The notes below the pieces were generated by a model that ran no database searches, was not told where the DNA came from, and worked only from the letters and a program-made list of their open reading frames with translations. A stretch of 24,548 bases of DNA, from assembly GCA_000695325.1 (NCBI GenBank), contig AVPN01000916.1, positions 3,374 to 27,921 of the forward strand. The letters run 5' to 3'. Position 1 is the stretch's first letter. Each line of letters starts with the position of its first letter. This DNA is from Pleurobrachia bachei (lineage: Eukaryota > Ctenophora > Tentaculata > Cydippida > Pleurobrachiidae). The translations under genes and the position numbers were made by a program. Positions 1 through 9,454 of this stretch are shown one piece after another.

Positions 1-35
1 GACTATAAGAGCCTCATAAGAGGGTCCAAATCTTC

Positions 36-199
36 TCTAGACGAGCCTCGTATGAGGCTCCTATAGTAGCCTGTAATGGTTCAAACTCTTACAGGCTGTT
101 AGAGTAGAAATGTAGCTCTAGACGAGTATCTACCTGCTATAGGAGCCTCCTATAGTAGCCTCCTATAGTAGCCTCATACGAGATTTTGTCTCGTCTAGA
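36..199. repeat. Inverted-repeat element, MITE-like
   Basis: The outer ends are inverted copies starting TCTAGACGAG (36 onward, and the complement ending at 199), followed on both sides by CTCGTATGAGGCT and CTATAG-type repeats. Inside the left end is a short palindrome, GAGCCTC-GTAT-GAGGCTC (43-60). The right end carries the CCTCCTATAGTAG unit in tandem. I see no ORF and no clear target-site duplication. It is probably a small non-autonomous DNA-transposon relic or a hairpin repeat; the family is unknown. Confidence 0.5.
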
Positions 200-1330
200 A
201 AGGCTCATAGTTATCTATGCAGTCTTTATCGGGTGGGGGCTTGTTAAACGAATCGTCATATCGAGCAAAACTGAACACGCCAACTCCGTTTGTTAAACTG
301 GCCAGACCTGGCGATAGAGAGGGGTTAAACAGAGATTGAGGATGAAGAGAAGGGAGTAAGACCTAGAGATTGAGAGGATGGAGGGGGAAGATCAAACGAT
401 AGAAAATTAGGGGTTAAACAAAGATCTGGCGAGAATGATTGAAAGGTATATAGCTGGAGGAACACTGTTCAGGAATCAGGAGAGAAGGAATAGAGATGTG
501 AATCAGTACGTATAGTAGTAGCGCGCGATCTGTAGGCAGAACCTGGCAAAGTAGTAGATAGGTAGGAGCCAGGGGTGTAGACTGTAGGGGGAAGTTAAAC
601 AGATGCAAATGTTAAACCACACAGCTACACACTGATGACACCCAGTGTTGTGGGCACACTTCCTGGGAGGCTGATCCTCTCTCTTTCTCTCGATTCATCA
701 TGTTTATTCCATCTCTAATTGCTATCTCTATAATTAGTGCACATCGAAAGAGGAAGTTACACCAATTTGGTAAAAAATGCCAATATTCATGTCTCTACTC
801 TCCATTAGTGCCTACCTAATAGTGTGATAATTGGATGTCTCCCTGTTAATAAAAAGATGCCCAGAAGAACTCCTAGGTTTGACGCAATACATACGGCCAA
901 ATAATTCTAGAGAAGAATTAGAGCTGGCGCTAATTAATAAGGCTGTTCTTGTTCTTCAGTAGCGAGCCAGATTCAGCCCTCCATTTCACATAAAGCCGCG
1001 GTGTTATATCACACTGAACACATACATAGTGACACTAGCATGAAGATGAAAATTGAAGTGGAGATAATTTCACATTTCCGCTTCATAAATAGCACCAGAG
1101 TGTCTTATTTCGTCTGTACAGCTTGGAATGTCACACACGAATACTAAAATATGTTGCATAATAACATAATACAGCTCCCTTCTCTCTCACTCAGCTGCCA
1201 TCATTCTAAATCCCTCATTCCCCTGACTCATTTCTCTCAGTTGCCTTTATTATTCTAAATCCCTCACCCAGCTGCCTCAAATCTCACACTTTGTGGTGAT
1301 CACAAACCCTCCAGATAATTTGTCACATAC
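200..1330. other. Non-coding stretch (AMZ intron 5 or beyond), GTTAAAC-rich
   Basis: No exon could be recognised. Positions 243-617 are purine-rich on the plus strand and contain six GTTAAAC heptamers (243, 292, 324, 413, 594, 611). The rest is AT-rich. The next archaemetzincin exons, including the zinc-binding HExxHxxGxxHC exon, would be expected on the minus strand here or further left, but I could not find them. The 64-residue minus ORF at 414-608 has no family features. Confidence 0.5.
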
Positions 1331-2582
1331 CAAAAACAAAATTCCACGAGTCTCGAGGGTAGAGGTCGACCATGGTAACTGCCACTGTGCAGATCGCGTT
1401 GGGTTTCCTTCCTAGAAAGAGAGAGCTCGTGTGAGGAAAGAAAATACTTGTCCTGTGTTGGTTGGTTTGTTGTATGACACCTAATTCTCAGTCATCAGAC
1501 AGTCAGACAAATACAGTATTGAAAAAGAGCCATATCGTAGAGACAGAGTAAAACAAATCGTGGATACTGACATAGAGAGTTTCGCTGAATTCAGCTGAAG
1601 ATACCTTGCTTGAGAAAGTCAATGATATCGGTAGCTCGTAGTTGACATCTTGATGTCTCCAAGTTCCTTCTCACTTTACACCCCACCCTGGCAACACTAA
1701 CTGTATCCAGAACTGATACCTGTAACACAAAAGAGATATATAACTGAGAGACAGAAAACTGTCTTTATATTGTAATTAGAAGATATGATAGATCGTGGCA
1801 ATCTGTCATCAGTTGCAATGTCAGTTTTCATACTACGTGACTGTATTGTCGTGCTTCAGGCCCTTGATCTACCCTCACAGAGGACGGTGTGAGCCACACA
1901 ATTCGCCCCGGTTCGGAGAGATACTACATATTTAGTACCTTGATCCCATGAAAGAATGCTGAACAGTAGGATTGTAGCCACTGTAGGAGGCGGTGACCCT
2001 GCTCACAGAAGGACCCTATCGGCTGGATGTAGATTGTACTCCGGCTATTTTTAACCACGCTATACGACCTACTCCAATCCTAAACAGGGGAGAATGAGTT
2101 TATTGTATGCAGACTGGGGGTCTAAACGGACGATCTAAATTTTAAAAGAATGATTCAAAAAGACTGTATTAACCTGAGCTACGTACTTTGAAAGTTTGTT
2201 CCTCGGTATAATGGCTCATGACCCAATCCTGACTGTTTACTGCCGTAATATCCTCGAACAGTTTGCTGTTGCACATGGAAACAAACAGGGACTCAATCAA
2301 CCGGTGATGCTGGGAGTTGTTGTGTTATTTTGATTTAGTTAGTAGTAGTATAAACTGGTTAAAAACGCTCCAGTAACAAAATTGTAACCTGACATAAGTT
2401 TTCACTAGAAACTAATACCAGGTTCCAATTTTGTAACTGGTTAAGAAGAGAACTCATCATGAAATAACTTCGTGATGTTTTTACGGGTTTACCTTTGACT
2501 GTTTCAGTGGATCTTTCACAGCAGACATTTTAGAGATCTTGGTTGTCCGTTTAAAACATTTTATCTCCGTATCATCAACCAT
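1331..2582 (-). CDS. AMZ2: Archaemetzincin (AMZ2-like), exons 1-5, 3' part outside window
   Basis: A putative zinc metalloprotease of the archaemetzincin family; the gene runs off the left edge. Five coding exons can be placed, all with GT-AG introns and consistent phases: 2493-2582 (starts MVDDTEIKCFKR), 2187-2309 (LFEDITAVNSQDWVMSHY), 1939-2079 (STIYIQPIGSF, then W-L-x-x-Y-C-x-A-F-F-x-G), 1605-1719 (ATDIIDFLKQ) and 1331-1411 (VTMVDLYPRDSWNFVFG). They encode about 183 residues that follow vertebrate AMZ2 block by block: LFxxIT and DW, then IYIQxIGS, YCxAxFxG, DIxxFLK and TMxDLYPRDSWNFVFG. The catalytic zinc site lies in later exons not seen here. An AG acceptor-like site (2591-2592) sits 8 nt before the ATG. 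Exons 1-4 are repeated at 5890-6803. Whether it is AMZ1- or AMZ2-type is inferred from remembered sequence, not a search. Confidence 0.88.
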
Positions 2583-2590
2583 ATTTGAAA

Positions 2591-2592
2591 CT
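2591..2592 (-). promoter_or_regulatory. 3' splice-site-like AG just before AMZ ATG
   Basis: The minus strand reads TTGTATCAATCAG then TTTCAAATATGG. The same arrangement is kept in the duplicate (6812-6813: CTGTATCAACCAG then TTTCAAAGATGG), while the sequence further upstream differs more. It is the third same-strand gene here with an acceptor-like AG within 10 nt of its start. Confidence 0.4.
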
Positions 2593-3519
2593 GATTGATA
2601 CAAATGATTATCATATAAATACAACTACAAAGATGAAATAATAAAATATAAGAAGCAAGCCTATCTAAAGATGTCAACAAAGATAATTACTGTTGATTCA
2701 TTGCAAGAACAACTCATAGTACTGTTTTATCTAAGCGGAGGCCGGAGTATTCATTAACACCTGTCATGACATGTCACCTCCTCCATATTACTGGGCAGTG
2801 GGCAAGCTTTCAACATCTCATATATTCATAACGGACACTTCGAAAGGCACACTTATAATCATTATCAATAGAAGCAGCGGGAGACTGTCAATGCGGAATG
2901 CCACGCCGCATCAATTTGTTTTTCGAAAAACTTTTTTCCAAACTGGAAAGTGGAAATCTAGATCCTTCGATCTTGTTATCGTCTTCGTGCACAAGTATCA
3001 CAGGTGTCAGACTTCAGCTCCTCACAGAGCCTCCCCTATCCGTATCGAGTCCAAGATTGAATTGTTATTTTGTGTTGGGTATCCGAGTACCGGTGGGCGA
3101 TCCGGGATTCGAATTGTTCTAAATTATACTATCTCGGTCAGTTTAATTTTAAAATCCTCAGTATGATCCTAGTAGCCCAGCTAACGCGTTGGAAAATGGA
3201 GACAGAGCACGATTTCGGATTTACGAAACTCAAAAGTCAAAAATCAAAAACCCGTGTCACAAAAACGAAAAATCGGAGAAAAAGTTTAAACCCAAATTTT
3301 CGCGCGCGCATAAATTGTTTAAGTTTGGCGCGCAGAGCACGTTTATAATGTTTTATTTCGCGTCTTACAGTTACATTTCTTAAGTTAATTTTGAATTCTA
3401 TTGAACCTTATCAATTGATTCAGGACGCCGCCTGAACGCAAAACAAATGGGGTATGGCGCCGCCATACATATTCAGGATTCTTCCAGTACACGATAATGT
3501 ATATCCTTTCCGGCCGGAA

Positions 3520-3712
3520 AAAGAGAAACAAGTTCGTAACAAAAGCAATAAATTAACATTACGAAAATACTACAATTACATAGTTTTGCAATACTTATAC
3601 AGATGCCGATGACACTGACAGCAATATGGATAAATTAGCATGAAAGCATTAAAATAAATATTGTTTATTATTAGAATTTGAGTTTTTTAACTTTTGTGTG
3701 TAGGCAAAAAAT
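3520..3712. repeat. 193-bp block identical to 7514-7706
   Basis: By eye every base matches between the two copies, while the sequence on both sides differs by several percent plus indels. It lies in the intergenic region downstream of the TDRKH 3' exons. It holds AATAAA on both strands, so it may include the 3' processing region. The identity could reflect constraint, a small RNA, or recent conversion or recombination. Confidence 0.8.
3664..3669 (-). terminator. Candidate poly(A) signal for left TDRKH 3' end
   Basis: AATAAA on the minus strand about 360 nt after the stop codon of the left TDRKH terminal exon. It lies in the perfectly duplicated 193-bp block. There is no transcript evidence. 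Confidence 0.35.
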
Positions 3713-4982
3713 CGAGGAAAACTTACTTTCTCTCATATTAACTCGTTACAGTTACACGTTACTAAATATTCTGATTCCTGATGTTTAAGCTTAAAAAAGT
3801 GCCTAGATATATACAGAAATACTGTTCGTCTGAGCTGATCGATAGAGCTCACTGTGGACTGATGGCCTTGGTTACTGGATGGGGAACTTGATAAAAAGGG
3901 GGTAAAAAGGATGGGATCGAATCTCTGGGCCAAAGTAAAGACTACTTCACATATAATGAAAAGGCCAGACCAGGGGAGCTGGAGGGGTAATATATTTTCC
4001 TACACACATATACACAGACAGATCTAGTTTATGATCCACAGTCAGTGTCCTCTGCACTGCTGAGATGAAGGGGTGTAGCGGGCTCCCTGTACCCAGGTGT
4101 GGTGCAGCTTCTAAAGGTATTGTTGAACTCCGTACCATCACTGTGGGGTGGGGATGGTTGTTGTGGGGCTGTGGATGTTGCTGAGGTGTAGGATGCGGTG
4201 CTCTTCGGGGTGGTACTACCCAGGGGGGTCTCGTAGTAGCGGTCATCTTCACTTGTCGAGCTACTGGGACTCGCCTGGTGAGGGAAGGGAGGGGGGATTG
4301 GAAACAGATATCATATATCATGAATATGTGAGACACAGTCAGTGCCTGATGTTACAGTCAGTCCCTGACAACAAGCGGCAAGCCCGAACCGTTTTATTAG
4401 ATCCCATAAAACTGATTTGATCAGCCACAACTAAATTAAAATACATACCTGTGATTTAGGGGAAATGTGGTTGGTGGTTGGTTGATGGTCCTGTCTAGCT
4501 GATACACGATGTTCCATAAAGGCATTATTCTTGGCCTGCCCACATGTCTGGGGCCTCTGACGTTTCTCCCAGTTTGCACTCGCAGGAGAAATCTGGAGAG
4601 GAAGAAGTGTGGTTTAGTTTGGGAATTAAGATAATTTTGATTTAAGAGATCGGATGAAGCAATATCAAGTTATTCTTTTGTTTCCCAAACTCGAGGTAAT
4701 GCTCATGTCTTAATCTTGTAACTTCTAAGTTCTAACTATTACATACAGCATCTACTTGTACAGCCCCTTATTATGTACCTGGTTACTGAGGCTGAGAAGT
4801 AGATTGGAGACGTTCTCTCTGGAGACAGGGAAATCATCACTGTCAGCACTGTCGCTGTCATTATCACATGCAAACAACTCTTCCAGCTCATCATCAACAT
4901 CATCAAATACAGGGGATACCAGATACGCAGCACCTGAATTAGAATAGGGTTTAGCAGCCGGTAATATCACACATTTCATGTG

Positions 4983-5290
4983 AACCTGAAGACTACGGTT
5001 AAAACATAAGAAGCAACTTCAGGCTGAAGTTGCTTCTTATGTTCTAACCCTCCCTTTACATTTGTGAGATTGGCAGTCTAACTTGGCAAGAAGTTGCGGG
5101 GAAAAATTACAAAAATTGTCTCAGTTGTTGGTCCATCAACTATGAAATACTTTTCGACCTTCAATATCGAAATTTACTCTATAGCATGTGTTAGCTCAAT
5201 TTACAAAAACATGATAGAGACATTCGGTTTTCACTAAAATTTTAGTTATCCATCAAGCAAGGAGTATCTAGATAAATTTTTGCGAAAATC
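4983..5290. mobile_element. Roughly 300-bp insertion in the left TDRKH intron
   Basis: The intron at 4934-5341 is 408 bp, but its counterpart at 8875-8949 is 75 bp. Both share ACATTTCATG near the left edge and a CTCTCTC tract near the right edge, so about 300 bp is extra here. The extra DNA carries a 53-bp near-perfect palindrome near its left end. No ORF or target duplication is clear; the family is unknown. Confidence 0.5.
4997..5049. repeat. 53-bp near-perfect palindrome (hairpin)
   Basis: A 26-bp stem with one mismatch and a single-base centre at 5023. One arm begins GGTTAAAACATAAG and reads through AAGCAACTTCAG; the other is its complement. It is absent from the homologous intron at 8875-8949. 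It would form a strong hairpin in RNA or a cruciform in DNA. Confidence 0.9.
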
Positions 5291-5623
5291 CCCCTCTCTC
5301 TCAACAACAAGTAAATACAATGTACTGTTAACAGTAAGTACCTGATGCGAATGATGGGATGGGTGTGGTCAGTGTTTGTACGACGGGTTTCTCTAGTTTA
5401 CTGCTCCGTGCATACTCCATCTCACACAGCGACTCCCCTACTGAGTATTCCTGTTCACTATACGGCTGATCATACAGCTCCACACTGGGCTTCCCCTGCT
5501 GCTCTGAAACCACCACACACCGAACCGGGTACCACTGGCCACACCGGGTTAGGGCGTCAAACTTGGCGGTGGCTTCTGGAGTCCACTGTCGTGTGGCTGG
5601 AGGGGAGGAGGGTGGTGGTAATG

Positions 5624-5867
5624 TTTTGTTTGTTTGTTTGTTTGTTTGTTTGTTTGTTTGTTTGTTTGTTTGTTTGTTTGTTTGTTTGTTTGTTTGTTTG
5701 TTTGTTTGTTTGTTTGTTTGTTTGTTTGTTTGTTTGTTTGTTTGTTTGTTTGTTTGTTTGTTTGTTTGTTTGTTTGTTTGTTTGTTTGTTTGTTTGTTTG
5801 TTTGTTTGTTTGTTTGTTTGTTTGTTTGTTTGTTTGTTTGTTTGTTTGTTTGTTTGTTTGTTTGTTT
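5624..5867. repeat. (TTTG)n microsatellite, about 240 bp
   Basis: Roughly 60 uninterrupted TTTG units. The tract lies at the left duplication junction, between AMZ exon 4 (5890) and the TDRKH exon ending at 5596. On the minus strand it is a CAAA run just before the polypyrimidine tract and CAG acceptor of that exon. The matching tract at 9232-9305 is about 74 bp. Apparent ORFs here (FVCL and KQTN repeats) are artefacts. Confidence 0.97.
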
Positions 5868-5889
5868 TCAAGAGATATTTGGGTGATAC

Positions 5890-6803
5890 CTTGCTTGAGG
5901 AAGTCGATGATATCGGTAGCTCGTAGTTGGCATCTTGATGTCTCCGAGTTCCGTCTCACTTTGCACCCCACCCTCGCAACACTAACTGTATCCAGAACTG
6001 ATACCTGTAAAATACAAGGGATAAATCTCTCTAGGTGAGACAAAAACAAATGTAATTTGCATTATATTGTACATAATTAGAAGATATGACAGATCGTGGC
6101 AATCTGTCATCAGTTGTAATATATCAGTTGCCATACTCCATAACTGTCGTGCTTCGGCCCTTGACACAGAGGACGATGTGAGTCACACAAGTCGGCCCGG
6201 ATCAGAGAGGGTAGTCTTTTGTGATACAAAATATTTAGTACCTTGATCCCATGAAAGAATGCTGAACAGTAGGATTGTAGCCACTGCAGGAGGCGGTGAC
6301 CCTGCTCACAGAAGGACCCTATCGGCTGGATATAGATTGTACTCCGACTATTTTTAACCACGCTATACGACGTACTCCAATCCTAAACAGGAGGAACATA
6401 GTATATGACATGTAGACTGGGGGTTTAAATGAATGATTTAAATTTTAAAAGATTGATTCAAAAAGACTGTATTAATCTCAGCTACGTACTTTGAAAGTTT
6501 GTTCCTCGGTAAAATGGCTCATGACCCAATCCTGACTGTTTACTGCCGTAATATCCTCGAACAGTTTACTGTTGCACATGGAAACAAACAGGGACTCAAT
6601 CAACCGGTGATGCTGGGAATGGTTTTGTTATTTTAATTTAGTATGTCAAACTGGTTAAAATGACTCAAGCCTCAAGGGAACTCAAACAGAAAGTAACTTC
6701 GTGATGTGTTTACCTTTGACTGTTTCAGTGGATCTTTCACAGCAGACATTTTGGAGATCTTGGTTTTCCGTTTGAAACATTTTATCTCCGTATCATCAAC
6801 CAT
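5890..6803 (-). pseudogene. AMZ2: Duplicate AMZ exons 1-4
   Basis: A second copy of the archaemetzincin 5' exons at 6714-6803, 6490-6612, 6242-6382 and 5890-6004, with the same exon lengths (90, 123, 141, 115 nt) and splice phases as the left copy and no stops. Substitutions include T/K in exon 1, Y/F in exon 2, R/T in exon 3 and L/S in exon 4. Exon 5 and all catalytic exons are missing; the (TTTG)n tract follows. The start codon (6803) again has an AG acceptor-like site 8 nt upstream (6812-6813). The exon 4 donor leaves one base over, the phase expected by the TDRKH exon ending at 5596, so an in-frame chimera is possible. The encoded part alone lacks the protease active site. Confidence 0.8.
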
Positions 6804-7513
6804 CTTTGAAACTGGTTGATACAGATTACTTCGCAATTTACTTTAATTACTTGTCGATAATATAAAGATAAACATTATATTAGAGTCAAGCCTGTCTAAA
6901 GAAGTGAACAAGCATAAAAATTGTTGATTCATTGCAAGAACAATTCATAATACTCGTTTATATAAGAGGAGTATTCATTAACACCTGACACCTCCTCTAT
7001 CTAGCAAAACATTAAACATATCACTGGGCAAGCTTTCAACATCTCACAATGATATTCAGTACGGGCACTTCGGAAGGCACAGTGCACACTTATCATTATA
7101 TTCAAGCAGCGGGAGCCTGGTAAACTGTTAATGTGGATGTTTTCCAAACTGGAACATGTGGAAACCCAGACCCCTCGAGAGTCGAGTCTCGTTTGAAATT
7201 TCAATACAGTCGGAAAATTATCTTGGTAGAAAATTGGTAGCTTTAGTTTAATTTTGAAATCCTATTGATCCTATCAGCCCAGCTGACACGTTGGAGAATT
7301 GATTTACGAAACTCAAAAGTCAAAAATCCAAAACCCGTTTTCACAAAAACGAAAAATCGGAGAAATTTTAAGCCCAAGTTTTCGTGCGCGCGCTTAATAA
7401 ATTGTTTAAGTTGTGCGCGCAGCGCATTTTTATAATATTTTATTTCGCGTTTTACACTTACAGTTACATTTCAGTATACGATAATCTCCATCTAATTTAT
7501 ATCCTTTATGGAT

Positions 7514-7706
7514 AAAGAGAAACAAGTTCGTAACAAAAGCAATAAATTAACATTACGAAAATACTACAATTACATAGTTTTGCAATACTTATACAGATGC
7601 CGATGACACTGACAGCAATATGGATAAATTAGCATGAAAGCATTAAAATAAATATTGTTTATTATTAGAATTTGAGTTTTTTAACTTTTGTGTGTAGGCA
7701 AAAAAT
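7514..7706. repeat. 193-bp block identical to 3520-3712
   Basis: The right member of the perfectly matching pair. It begins AAAGAGAAACAAG and ends GGCAAAAAAT. The sequence outside diverges at once in both directions. Confidence 0.8.
7658..7663 (-). terminator. Candidate poly(A) signal for TDRKH
   Basis: AATAAA on the minus strand about 375 nt beyond the TDRKH stop codon (8035-8037). Same context as the signal at 3664-3669. Confidence 0.35.
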
Positions 7707-8034
7707 TGAGAGAACTTACTTTCTCTCATACTAACTCGTTACAGTTACACCTTACTAAATATCCTGATTCCTGATGTTTAAGCTTTAAAAAAGTGCATAT
7801 ATATATACAGAAATACTGTGACTGTTCGTCTGAGCTGAAAGAGCTCACTGTGGACTAATGGCCAATACTGGATGTGGGAACTTGATAAAAAGGGTGGGAT
7901 CACTGGGCCAAAGTTAGTGAGTTTCACTATTACGCAACAACTATAACATATATCATCTCTTATGAAAAGGCCAGACAGGGGAAGCTGGAGGGGTAATATA
8001 TTTTCCTACACACATATACACACACACAGACAGT

Positions 8035-9454
8035 CTATGATCCACAGTCAGTATCCTCGGCACTGCTGAGATGGAGGGGTGTAGCTGGCTCCCTGTACCC
8101 AGGTGTGGTGCAGCTTCTGAAGGTATTGTTGAACTCCGTACCACCACTGTGGGGTGGGGATGGTTGTTGTTGTTGTGTGGAGGTTGCTGAGGTGTAGGAA
8201 GTGGTGCTCTTCGGGGTGGTACTACCCAGGGGGGTCTCGTAGTAGCGGTCATCTTCACTTGTCGAACTACTTGGGCTCGCCTGGTGGTGTGGGAAGGGAG
8301 GGTTAGTAACTGTGAATGAATTTGTGGCACAGAATAGTCCCGTATACGCGATGTTACAGTCTTATCTGACAAGTCCGAACCGTGTTATTAGATCCCACAA
8401 TAATGGTACATGATCAGCTACAACTAAATACATACCTGCGATTTAGGGGAAATGTGGTTGGTGGTGGGTTGGTGGTCCTGTCTAGCTGATACACGATGTT
8501 CCATAAAGGCATTATTCTTTGCCTGCCCACATGTCTGGGGCCTCTGACGCTTCTCCCAGTTAGCACTCGCAGGAGAAATCTGCAGGGGGAAAGATGTGTG
8601 GTTTAGTTTAATACTTTCGGATGAAGCAATCTCGAGTTTTTCTTTTGTTTCCCAAACTTGAGGTCATGCTCATGTCCTAATCTTCTAACTGCTAACTACA
8701 TACTACCCCTCCAGTTTACCTGGCTACTGAGGCTGAGAAGAAGATTGGAGACATTCTCTCTGGAGACGGGGAAATCATCACTGTCAGCACTGTCGCTGTC
8801 ATCATCACACGCAAACAACTCTTCCAGCTCATCATCAACATCATCAAACACAGGGGACACCAGATACGCGGCACCTGAGAAATAAAATAGTTGTAGACAT
8901 TTCATGGAAGCTTTCTAAAATCCCTGCTGTTCTCTCTCAGCAAGTATACCTGATGCGAATGATGGAATGGGAGTGGTAAGTGTCTGTACTACTGGTTTCT
9001 CTAGTTTGCTGCTCCTCGCATACTCCATCTCACACAGGGACTCCCCCACTGAATATTCCTGTTCGCTGTAAGGTTGATCATACAGCTCCACACAGGGCTT
9101 CCCCTGTTGCTCTGAAACCACCACACACCGGACTGGGTACCACTGACCACACCGGGTCAGGGCGTCAAACTTGGCGGTGGCTTCTGGAGTCCACTGTCGT
9201 GTGGCTGGAGGGGAGGAGGGTGGTGGTAATGTTTTGTTTGTTTGTTTGTTTGTTTGTTTGTTTGTTTGTTTGTTTGTTTGTTTGCTTGTTTGTTTGTTTG
9301 TTTGTGCTACAGATCCCAAACCCTCAAAGAATGTCCCAGCGTATCCAAGTAAGGTGAGTGTGTGTGTTAAAAGTGTAAGCATCACTTACTGATAGGTATG
9401 GTATTAGCGAGAAAACACTCAATCGCCTGGTAGGGCAGTCCCTTGAACTCAGAC
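8035..9454 (-). CDS. TDRKH: TDRKH 3' exons, copy joined to the full gene
   Basis: Five exons: 9390-9454 (SEFKGLPYQAIECFLANTIP, end of the extended Tudor fold), 8950-9204 (QWTPEATAKFDALTRCGQWY onward), 8720-8874 (acidic, VFDDVDDELEELFACDDDSD), 8436-8579 (basic/polar) and 8035-8280 (S/T/P/Q-rich, ending TDCGS and TAG). All introns are GT-AG. The 65-nt exon completes the lysine codon left open by the Tudor exon at 11561-11706, which fixes the join across the intron holding SLC35G. The LPxQAIEC and EAxxxFDxLTxC blocks match the vertebrate TDRKH Tudor domain. The last three exons form an extension with no family motif, but they stay open in both copies, so they are probably translated. Confidence 0.87.

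Larger units (their letters stand above)
2583..4028. other. TDRKH-AMZ intergenic region (left copy)
   Basis: About 1.4 kb between the stop of the left TDRKH 3' exons and the AMZ start codon. It should contain the TDRKH 3' UTR and the AMZ promoter or leader region. It includes a GC-rich CGCGCG patch (3300-3340) and a 193-bp block identical to one at 7514-7706. The short ORFs at 2771-3383 and 3733-3933 look like chance reading frames: they overlap one another and change between the two copies. Confidence 0.55.
4029..5596 (-). pseudogene. TDRKH: TDRKH 3' exons, second (left) copy
   Basis: A duplicate of the last four TDRKH coding exons: 5342-5596 (TRQWTPEATAKFDALTRCGQ onward), 4779-4933, 4449-4592, and 4029-4274 ending in TAA. 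The lengths (255, 155, 144, 246 nt) and phases equal those of the copy at 8035-9204, all splice sites are GT-AG, and no stop interrupts. Differences are few, for example GKPSVEL against GKPCVEL and a short Q/A change in the last exon. It lacks the upstream 65-nt Tudor exon and everything 5' of it, and instead follows AMZ exons 1-4 across the (TTTG)n tract. It could be an orphan fragment, the 3' half of a chimeric gene, or an allelic copy misplaced by assembly. The lack of decay argues against an old pseudogene. Confidence 0.75.
6804..8034. other. TDRKH-AMZ intergenic region (right copy)
   Basis: The counterpart of 2583-4028, about 1.2 kb, with the same layout: AMZ leader side at 6.8-7.0 kb, a CGCGCG patch near 7390-7430, the 193-bp identical block, then the TDRKH 3' UTR. 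Small indels distinguish it from the left copy. No gene is supported. Confidence 0.55.

Noticed and set aside
2771-3383. Several overlapping plus-strand ORFs upstream of AMZ
   Set aside because: They overlap in different frames and are not kept in the homologous interval at 7000-7440.
5345-6049. Long ORFs of FVCL and KQTN repeats on both strands
   Set aside because: They are translations of the (TTTG)n microsatellite; an uninterrupted 4-bp repeat is open in every stop-free frame.
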